9,172 bases of DNA, from positions 1-9,172 of the forward strand of contig JAQGHJ010000452.1 in assembly GCA_028288905.1 (NCBI GenBank). The letters are read 5' to 3'. The notes under the pieces are model-generated. The model saw nothing but the letters and a program-made list of their open reading frames with translations. It was not told the origin of the DNA and did no database searches. A program made the translations under genes and the position numbers. Origin of the DNA: Phycisphaerales bacterium (lineage in GTDB: Bacteria > Planctomycetota > Phycisphaerae > Tepidisphaerales > Tepidisphaeraceae). The stretch's first letter is position 1; each line of letters starts with the position of its first letter. Of the stretch, positions 1-6,900 are shown in pieces.

Positions 1-3000
1 GACCGACGCGGCCACCGTGCCGGCCACGGTGAACTTCGTGATGACCGCGGCGGCGAACGTGTCGTCCGAGCCGCCGAGCGCCCCGTCTGCCCCGAGCGAC
101 GCCCCGGCCAGCACGACCGCCCCGGCGAGGTCGCCGCGGAAGTTGGCCGTGCCGAGGTTCCCGGCCGTCGCCAGCGTGCCGCTCAGGGTGCCGACGTCCA
201 GCTTCCGCAACTCGCCGTTGACGGCGAAGGTGCCGGTGACGTCGGTCGTCTTCCCGGCGAACCCGCCGAGCGCGCCGTCCGCCCGCACGTCCCCGACCCG
301 CACCCGCCCGTCGCCGCCCTTGGCGGCCACGCCGACCGTCGATGCCGTCGTCGACCCGGCCACGGTCAGGTCGAGGTTCGTCCCGTCGTAGTAGGCGGTC
401 CCGGTCCCGGTCTTGAGCGACAGCGTGACCTTCGTGCCGTCGGCGTCCGTGAACGCCAGCGTCTTGCGCTTGCCGCTCACGACGCCGAACTGGCCGACGA
501 GGCCGGAGCCCGGCACGTTCAGTTGGCGGACCGCGCCGCCGCTCGTCGGGGACCCGCTGCTGGTGAGGGTGACGAGCCGCCCGTCCGGCCGCAGGGCGGC
601 CGTCGCCTTCACCGGGAACCCGCCGACCACCAGTGACGTGGCCGGGTCGGTCACCCCGGACGCCACGGCGAACTTGCCGTCGGCGTCGAACCCGGCGGCA
701 GGATTGCCGGCCGCGTCGAGCACCGCGACGGCCGTCTGCGGGGACCCGCCGGCGTCCGTCGTCCCGACGAGGACGATCTGCCCGGTGCCCTGGACGAGCA
801 CTTGGTCGACGTCGTCGTCCCCGCCGAAATCGACCGTCGCCAGTCCGTCCCCGCTGAACGACGGGTCCGCCGCCCCGGCCGCGTCCAGCCGGACGACGCC
901 GAACAGCCCGGACGACGTCCGGTTGGCCACGAGGATCTTGCCGTCCGGCTGGAGGGCGAGGCCGATCGTGGTGTCGACGGGCGTCAGCCCGCTCCGGACG
1001 GCCAGTTGGTCGACCGTCCGCACCGTTCCGTTGTTGAACGTCGGGTCGATCGACCCGTCGGATGCCACCCGGGTGACGATCACGTCCGTCCCGAGCGCCC
1101 CGGCCGCCACAATTGAACCGTCCGGCTGCAGCGCCAACGCAGACGCCGCCCCGACCTCGCCGGTGTTGGCCAGCGTGACGCCGCCGGTGCCGAACGCCGC
1201 GTCCGGCCGCCCGCGGTTCGTGTACTTCAGCAGGACCAGCGCGGTCGACGTGCCGCCGGACGCGTACACCGCCCCGTCGGGCCCTACGGCCAGCCCGTAC
1301 GCGACCTCCGTTGCCGAGCCCTGGTCGTTCACGGCCGACCCGCGGGTGCCGAACTTGCCGTCGGCCTTCCCGCGGACGGTGTACCGGGCGACGAGGAAGT
1401 CCCCGCCGCGGGCCCCGCTGACGACGACCGTTTTGCCCGACGGGTCGAGGGCGACGTTGTAGTACGCGTCGTTCGTCCCGGCGGCCGTCACGACCTGCCC
1501 GGCGGTGCCGAAGGTGGTGTCGACCGAGCCGTCCGGGTTGAACCGCTTGAGGTACCCGACCGACGACCCGGCCGTCAGGTCGCCCGAGTGCCCGACGACG
1601 TACAGCTTGCCGTCGAGGTCCGCGACGGACGCCTCGGCGACGAACCCGGCCCCGACAGGGTTCCCGCCGTTGAACGTCGGGTCGACCGTCGGCAGCACGA
1701 CGGGGATGTCGACCGTGAACTGGGCGCTGGTCGTGGCGGCCGCCGCCCCGGTCGTGTCCAGCACCTGGTTCGGGTTGACGGAAACGGTGTAGGTGTCGTC
1801 GTCGGCCGCGTCCCACGACCCGCCGGGCGGGGTGAACGTGTAGGTGACGGTCAGCGGCGACCCGTCCGTCGCCGGGCTGGCCGAGACGGCGGTGACGGCC
1901 AACGCCGCCTGCCCGCCGCCGGAGATCGTCACGTCGGCCGAGTCAACCGACGCGACCGACACGGCGTCCGGGTCCGTGTAGGTGACGGTCACGGTCCCGC
2001 TCGTGCCGCCGGCCGTGGTGACCGGGCTGGGGGAGCCGATGACGGCGGACGGGCCGGTGTTGCCGCCGAGGCTGACCGTGAACGGGGTGCTGACGGACGC
2101 GGCCGGGTTGCCGGCGGCGTCCGTCACCGCGCCGCTCAGCAGCGTGACGGTGTAGGTGCCGTCGTCGGCCGCGTCCCACGTCCCGCCCGGGGCGGCGACC
2201 GTGTAGCTGGCGACGACGGACGCGGCGTCGGCGGCGGGATCGGTGGTCACCCCCGTCACGGTCAACGCCGCGCCGCCGTCGCGGGTGACGGTCAGGTCGT
2301 TCGCCCCGATCGAGGCCGCGCTGACCGCGGCGTTGTCGCTGTACGTGACGGTGACCGTGACGGTCGCCGCCCCCGCCGCCGGGGCGGGGACGGCGATGGT
2401 GGCCGTCGGGCCGGCGGCGTCGCCCGGCGGGGGGCTGATGCCGGTCGGGTTGAGCAGGAACGCCCGCCGGTTCCCGTTCAGCACCCCGACCCCGACGATC
2501 TGCCCGGCGTCGTTGACGGCCGCCGCCTCGACCAGCTTCCAGCCCGCCGCCGGGTCGATCAGGGCGTTCAGGTCCTGCATCGACCCGGCGGTGTACACGA
2601 CGGCCCGCTGGTCGTTCAGGTCGCCGTCGTCGGCGCTGAACCCGACCACGAGGCCGCTATTGTTGACGTCGTCCGCCTGGCTGACTTGGTCCCCGCTCAG
2701 GGTGCCGAGGCTGGCCATCGTCGTCCCGTTGTACAGGAACGCCCGGTCGGTCGTGACGTCGTTCACGACCTTGCCGCTGCGGCCGACGACCTGCCCGGCG
2801 TCGTTGTTCCCGCGGGCCGACGAGTAGCTGTCCCCGCTCAGCACCCCCATATCCGTCAGCGTGGTGCCGGTCCGGCGGAACGCGTGGACGTCGCCGGTGA
2901 TGGTCGCCGACTCGCCCACCACCTGCCCGCCGGCGTTCACGCCGTACGCCTTACTGTAATCGGCCCCGACGTTCGACAGGGTGCCGACGTCAGTCATCGT

Positions 3001-3579
3001 CCCGTTCTGCCACACGAACCCATGCTCCGGGCCGGTCTCGCCCGTCGCCTGACTGGACCCGACGACGACGTTGTTGTCGTTGACAGCCTCGGCGACGCTG
3101 AACGCCCCGCCGAGCGTACCCAAGTTCGTCTTGGTCGTGCCGGTGGCGAGGAACGCCCGGAACGACCCGTTCGCGTCGGCGGCCGATCCGGCCACGTTCC
3201 CGGCCCCGTTGATTGCCGCGGCCACCGCGTCCGGGCCGCCGAACGTCCCGAGGTCGGTCAGGGCGCCGCCGGCGTACCGGCCGGCCCGCTTGGCCGACAG
3301 GTTGCTGCTGTCCGCCGGCAGGTCGGCTGTCACGGCGATCTGCCCGTCGCTGCTGATCCCGACCGCCTCGGCCGTCGGCCCGCCGAGCGTCCCGAGGTCG
3401 AACACGCTGTAGGTCGCGAACAGCGTCCGGGACTCCAACGGCTCAACGGCCCGGGCGGCGGCGGCCGAGACGGCACGGCGCCCGGCGGCACCCGCCTGCC
3501 GGCGGCGAGCGCCGACCGAACGGCCGCCGAGGATTTCGGACCCGCCACGCCCCGACACGTACGTCGACAACAAACCCAT
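1..3579 (-). CDS. Giant secreted HAF-repeat / Ig-like / delta-60 propeller protein, 3' end outside window
   Basis: The frame is open without a stop for 1193 codons from ATG at 3579 to the window edge. The start is fixed by GGAGG six bases upstream and by an in-frame TAG at 3637-3639 with no other ATG between. Visible order: Arg/Ala-rich N terminus with VEPLESRTLFA (residues 45-55), a planctomycete LEPR-XLL-like motif; seven HAF-type repeats (about 58-380; LGTLGG-like motifs starting at 62, 110, 153, 198, 244, 291, 337, most paired with an AVNxxGQVVG-like strand); two Ig-like modules (about 388-627; GGTWDAADDGTY and GGSWDAADDDTY, Trp at 468 and 589); delta-60 repeats (motif Phe at 636, 690, 743, 796, 848, 908, 964); then a Gly/Val-rich C-terminal module from about 1025. 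HAF and delta-60 families are annotated as extracellular repeats. Aligned with its paralogue at 3905-7597, about 70 residues are missing at the C terminus. No cysteine was seen. Probably a surface or secreted adhesive or structural protein; the ligand is unknown and no catalytic site was recognised. Confidence 0.93.
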   Translation of the reverse strand, partial: MGLLSTYVSGRGGSEILGGRSVGARRRQAGAAGRRAVSAAAARAVEPLESRTLFATYSVFDLGTLGGPTAEAVGISSDGQIAVTADLPADSSNLSAKRAGRYAGGALTDLGTFGGPDAVAAAINGAGNVAGSAADANGSFRAFLATGTTKTNLGTLGGAFSVAEAVNDNNVVVGSSQATGETGPEHGFVWQNGTMTDVGTLSNVGADYSKAYGVNAGGQVVGESATITGDVHAFRRTGTTLTDMGVLSGDSYSSARGNNDAGQVVGRSGKVVNDVTTDRAFLYNGTTMASLGTLSGDQVSQADDVNNSGLVVGFSADDGDLNDQRAVVYTAGSMQDLNALIDPAAGWKLVEAAAVNDAGQIVGVGVLNGNRRAFLLNPTGISPPPGDAAGPTATIAVPAPAAGAATVTVTVTYSDNAAVSAASIGANDLTVTRDGGAALTVTGVTTDPAADAASVVASYTVAAPGGTWDAADDGTYTVTLLSGAVTDAAGNPAASVSTPFTVSLGGNTGPSAVIGSPSPVTTAGGTSGTVTVTYTDPDAVSVASVDSADVTISGGGQAALAVTAVSASPATDGSPLTVTYTFTPPGGSWDAADDDTYTVSVNPNQVLDTTGAAAATTSAQFTVDIPVVLPTVDPTFNGGNPVGAGFVAEASVADLDGKLYVVGHSGDLTAGSSVGYLKRFNPDGSVDTTFGTAGQVVTAAGTNDAYYNVALDPSGKTVVVSGARGGDFLVARYTVRGKADGKFGTRGSAVNDQGSATEVAYGLAVGPDGAVYASGGTSTALVLLKYTNRGRPDAAFGTGGVTLANTGEVGAASALALQPDGSIVAAGALGTDVIVTRVASDGSIDPTFNNGTVRTVDQLAVRSGLTPVDTTIGLALQPDGKILVANRTSSGLFGVVRLDAAGAADPSFSGDGLATVDFGGDDDVDQVLVQGTGQIVLVGTTDAGGSPQTAVAVLDAAGNPAAGFDADGKFAVASGVTDPATSLVVGGFPVKATAALRPDGRLVTLTSSGSPTSGGAVRQLNVPGSGLVGQFGVVSGKRKTLAFTDADGTKVTLSLKTGTGTAYYDGTNLDLTVAGSTTASTVGVAAKGGDGRVRVGDVRADGALGGFAGKTTDVTGTFAVNGELRKLDVGTLSGTLATAGNLGTANFRGDLAGAVVLAGASLGADGALGGSDDTFAAAVITKFTVAGTVAASV
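669..1698 (-). repeat. Delta-60 repeat array, predicted seven blades
   Basis: Motifs of the form G-x-x-D-x-x-F-G-x-x-G recur in the encoded protein: DPTFNGG, VDTTFGTAG, ADGKFGTRG, PDAAFGTGG, IDPTFNNG, ADPSFSGDG and a degenerate AAGFDADG, with Phe at residues 636, 690, 743, 796, 848, 908 and 964. Between them sit 'LxPDGKxxVxG' strands (e.g. LQPDGSIVAAG, LQPDGKILVAN). This is the signature of delta-60 repeats. Six intervals plus a final unit after the last motif (LRPDGRLVTL, encoded just beyond this range) give seven blades, consistent with a beta-propeller (inferred). Confidence 0.88.
1699..2418 (-). repeat. Two tandem Ig-like modules (about 121 residues each)
   Basis: Two consecutive modules share the pattern P-T/S-A-x-I, TVTVTYxD, a Thr/Val-rich middle, PPGG(S/T)WDAADD(G/D)TYTV, and a closing FTVxL or FTVDI strand. 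The tryptophans of the WDAADD core lie at residues 468 and 589, a period of 121. The DNA of the cores is also visibly similar (around 2157-2219 and 1793-1853), which points to internal duplication. The modules separate the HAF array from the delta-60 array and probably act as spacers or a stalk. 'Ig-like' is judged from the beta-rich pattern, not from a profile search. Confidence 0.8.
2440..3408 (-). repeat. Seven HAF-family protein repeats, about 46 residues each
   Basis: Within the protein at 1-3579, the motif LGTLGG or a variant (LGTFGG, VGTLSN, MGVLSG, LGTLSG, and a divergent LNALIDP) recurs at residues 62, 110, 153, 198, 244, 291 and 337, a spacing of 43-48. Most copies are followed by a strand such as AVNDNNVVVG, GVNAGGQVVG, GNNDAGQVVG or AVNDAGQIVG and then by RAFL or GFVW. 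This is the pattern of the HAF 'probable extracellular repeat' family. Seven units suggest a seven-bladed beta-propeller; that fold is an inference from the count. The last unit (LNALIDP...GW, then AVNDAGQIVG) looks like a closing unit of the array. Confidence 0.88.
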
Positions 3580-3585
3580 CTCGCG

Positions 3586-3590
3586 CCTCC
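3586..3590 (-). promoter_or_regulatory. Ribosome binding site GGAGG for the HAF/delta-60 gene
   Basis: Read on the minus strand, GGAGG lies six bases before the ATG at 3579 (GGAGG-CGCGAG-ATG). Spacing and sequence are near ideal and decide this start codon. Confidence 0.85.
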
Positions 3591-3721
3591 GGTCTCTCAG
3601 GTTCGAACGGTCAGGGGAACAAGCGTCGGCCGAAAACTACGGGCCGACCACAGCGGCGTTGCGGGCCCTTACCGGGCCGCCGGCTCGTCGGCCGGCGACC
3701 CCGGGGTCCGGGCGTTCCTGC

Positions 3722-3727
3722 ACTATA
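3722..3727 (-). promoter_or_regulatory. Possible -10 box TATAGT
   Basis: TATAGT on the minus strand matches the sigma-70 -10 consensus at five of six positions and lies in the most AT-containing part of this intergenic stretch. It would give a leader of roughly 135 bases before the start at 3579. No good -35 element is found at 16-18 bases spacing (GGACCG or similar), so it is only a candidate; another sigma factor or an activator would be needed. Confidence 0.3.
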
Positions 3728-3904
3728 ACCCCATTTATGGGACCCGGTCCGTCCACGCGGGGCCGGGAACGCAGATATTTCTGCACGGCACGCCGTCTCG
3801 CCAACGCAATCCCTTGGATCGGCCGGGACACCGCGCACGCTTGACCCAGACCCCGCGGCCGCCCCTTGCTCCCGTTGCAGGACCAGCAGCCGGCCCACCG
3901 ATCG

Positions 3905-6900
3905 CTAACCGGGGAGCGGTCGGAAGTGCGGGTCAAGGACAGGCACGACCTTCTGCGGGATCTTCGCGGTTGCCCCGAACGCCCCGGCGACAAATTGCGA
4001 CGTCGCGTCCAGCCCCCGCTTGACCGATACGGCCGCGATCACGCTGGCCGGCCCGCCGACGGCCCGGTCGTCCGAGTCGTCGAACGTGCCGTTCACCGGG
4101 TCGACCCCGGCCCGGACGACGGTCGAGGCGGCCGACCCACCGATCGCCACCTTCAGGATGCGGGCGGCCGCGTACGCGTCGGCCGCGGTGCCGGTGCCGC
4201 CGACCCGCCCGTCCGTCCCGAGCGAGGTCCCGGCCAGCACGAACGCCCCGGACACGTTCCCGGCGATCGCCAGGCTGGCGACGTCGCCGGCGACGGCGAG
4301 CGTGCCGGTGAGGCTGCCGAGCGACAGCTTGCCGGCCGACCCGGCGACGACGAACGTGCCGCCGACGTCGGCCGTCTTGCCCGTCACCGCCTTCAGCGGT
4401 CCGTCCGCCCGCAGGTCGCGGAGCGTCACCCGCTTGTCCCCGCCCTTGGCCGCCACGCCGAGCGACGACGCGGCCGAGGTGCCGGTCAGCACCAGGTCGA
4501 GTACGCCACCGTCCCACAGCGCCTCGCCGGTCCCGCCGCCCTTGAGCGTGAGGGTGACCCGCGTGCCGTCGGCGTCGGTGTAGGCGAGCGGGACGGACCG
4601 GCCGTTGACCGTGCCGAACGTGCCGAGCGACCCGGACCCGGGGGCGACCAACCGGCGGACCGGGCTGCTCGTCGGTCGGGCGAACGCCTCGCCCGCCCCG
4701 AGCAGCAACCGGCCGTCGGCCTGTGTGGCCGCCGTCGCGTGCAGGACGAGCTCACCGGCGTACCCGGCCTCGGCGACCACGCCGGCGTCGGCCGTGAACT
4801 TGCCGCCGGCCGCGAACGTCGGCTCGGTCGACCCGTCCGCCCGCAGCACGGCCGCCGCCAGCTGGCGGGTGCTGCTCGTGCCGACGCCGGTCGTGCCGGC
4901 CAGCACGATCTGCCCGGTGCCCTGGAGCCCGACGAAGTCGACGTCGTCGTCCCCGCCGAGGTCGAGGGTGACGAGCCCGTCGCCGCCGCCGAACGTGGCG
5001 TCGGTGGTGCCGTCGGGGTTGAACCGGCGGACGCCGAAGTCGCCGCCGGCCGACCGGTTGCCGACCACGATCCGCCCGTCGGTCCCGACGGCGAGCCCGA
5101 CCGAGTGGTCCTGGCCGCCGAGGTCCGTCCGGACGGTCAGCCCGGGGACGGTCAGCACGCCGGCGGTGCCGAACGCGGCATCGGCCGCCCCGGCCGCCGT
5201 CAACTTCACGAGCACGACGGTCGACCCGACGGTCCCGGCGGCGACCGCCGTGCCGTCTGGGCGGACGCGCACCGCCCCGATCACCCCGGCCACCCCGCCC
5301 GGCTTCAGCAGCAGCACGCCGTTCGACCCGAACGACGCGTCGAGCCGCCCGCGGGCGTCGAGCCGGGCGAACGCCAGGTTCCCGTTGCTGCTGCCGGCCA
5401 CCAGCACCCCGCCGCCCGGCAGGGCGGCGACGGCGAACACGGTGTCGTTGGTGCTGCCGAAGTCGGCCAGCGCGACCCCGCCCTCGCCAAACTTGCGGTC
5501 GAGCCGGCCGCGGGCGTCGTACCGCACGACCTGCAGTTCTCCGGCCCGGAACCCGGCGGCCACCACCCGCTGCTTTTCGTCGGTCGTGACGGCGTAAAAC
5601 CCGTCGTTGGCGCCGAGCGTGGTGATGATTTGTCCGCCCTCGCCCCAGAACGTGTCCAGGCTGCCGTCGGCGTTCAGCCGCTGGAGGACCGCCTGGCTCG
5701 TGCCGGCCGCCCGGTCGCCCTGGCGGCCCGCGACCAGCACCCGGCCGGCGGCGTCGGTCGTCATCGCCTCGGCGACGAACCCGGTGCTGACGGCCGACCC
5801 GCCGTTGAACGTCGGGTCGGCGACCGCGTTTGTCGACGCGACGTTCACCTCGAACTGGGCCTGGGCGAGCGGGGTGCCGTTCCCGCTCCCGTCCGTCACC
5901 GCCCCGGGGGTGACGGTGACCGTGTACGTGCCGTTGTCGACCGTGTTCCAGAACCCGCCGGGGGCCCCGACGGAGTAGACGGCCACCACCGTCCCCGCGT
6001 CCGTCGCCGGCGTCTTGCTGACGAGCGACACGACGAGCGGCCCGCCGCCGTCCTGCACGACCGTTACGTCCGTCGCGTCGACGGACGACGCGCTGATCGA
6101 CCGGTCGTCCGTGTACGTGACCGTGACCTGGGCGGCCGTCGTGCCGGCGACCGTGACGGCGGCGATCGGCGTGATCGCCACGAGCGGCGTGCTCACGTCG
6201 GGGATGTTCACGGAAAACGTCCCCGACGCCGCGGCGCTGGCGTTGCCGGCTAGGTCCGTCACGGCCCCGTCGCGGACGGCGATCGCGTACGTGCCGTTGT
6301 CCGACGCGTCCCACGTCCCGCCGGGCGGGGTGACCGTGTACGTGGCCGTGACCGCCCGGCCCGACCCGCTCACGGCGACGCCGGTGACCGAAAGCGTGCC
6401 GCCGCCGGGGCGGGTAACGGTGACGTCGCCGGTGCCGATCGAGCCGGTGGCGACGCCGACGTTGTCGGCGTACGCGACGGTGAACGTGTAGGTCGTTCCG
6501 CCCGGGGCGACGACCGGCTGGGCCGACGCGACGCTCGCCGTCGGCGGGGCGGTGTCGACCGGGATGTTCACGGCGAACGCGCCGGACCCGGCCGCGGCGT
6601 TGCCGCCGAAGTCGGTGACGGCCCCGGGCTGCACGGCGACGGCGTACGATCCGTTGTCCGGCCCGTCCCACGTCCCGCCGGGGGCGGCGAGCGTGTACGT
6701 GGCGACGACCGACCGGGGGTTGCTGCCGTCGGCCGACGCGCCGGTGACCGTGAGCGGGCCGGCCGGGCCGGTCACGACGACGTCGTTCGCCCCGACGGTG
6801 GACGCGTCGACCCCGGCGGCGTCGGCGTACGTGACGGTCACCGTCTGGGTCGTGCCGCCGGCCGTCGTGATGGCCGGGGCGGACACGGTCGCGGTCGGGG

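Larger units (their letters stand above)
3580..3904. other. Intergenic leader region with a series of small inverted repeats
   Basis: These 325 bases between the two minus-strand genes hold no convincing gene. Visible dyads: GGCCC-5-GGGCC (3664-3678), CGCCGGC-6-GCCGGCG (3678-3697), the perfect palindrome GACCCCGGGGTC (3697-3708), CCCAT-2-ATGGG (3730-3741), GGACC-1-GGTCC (3740-3750) and GCAGA-4-TCTGC (3771-3784). Relative to the possible -10 box at 3722-3727, the first three lie in the transcribed leader of the downstream gene and the others upstream of the box. No hairpin followed by a T run is seen after the stop codon at 3905, so read-through from the upstream gene cannot be excluded. Confidence 0.55.

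Noticed and set aside
3611..3898. Small minus-strand gene in the region between the two giant genes
   Set aside because: It has no ribosome binding site, the encoded peptide is basic low-complexity sequence, and it covers the leader and promoter dyads of the downstream gene.
3841..3904. Terminator after the DNRLRE gene
   Set aside because: GC-rich partial stems can be drawn, but none is followed by a T run on the minus strand, so an intrinsic terminator is not supported.
1588..4023. Long plus-strand open frame of about 811 codons
   Set aside because: It is antisense to two well-supported repeat proteins and crosses their intergenic region. Its product is Arg/Gly/Asp-rich low-complexity sequence typical of GC-rich shadow frames, with no domain.
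3866..6253. Plus-strand open frame of about 795 codons
   Set aside because: It is antisense to the real gene, of Arg/Pro/Gly-rich composition, with no start signal or recognisable domain.
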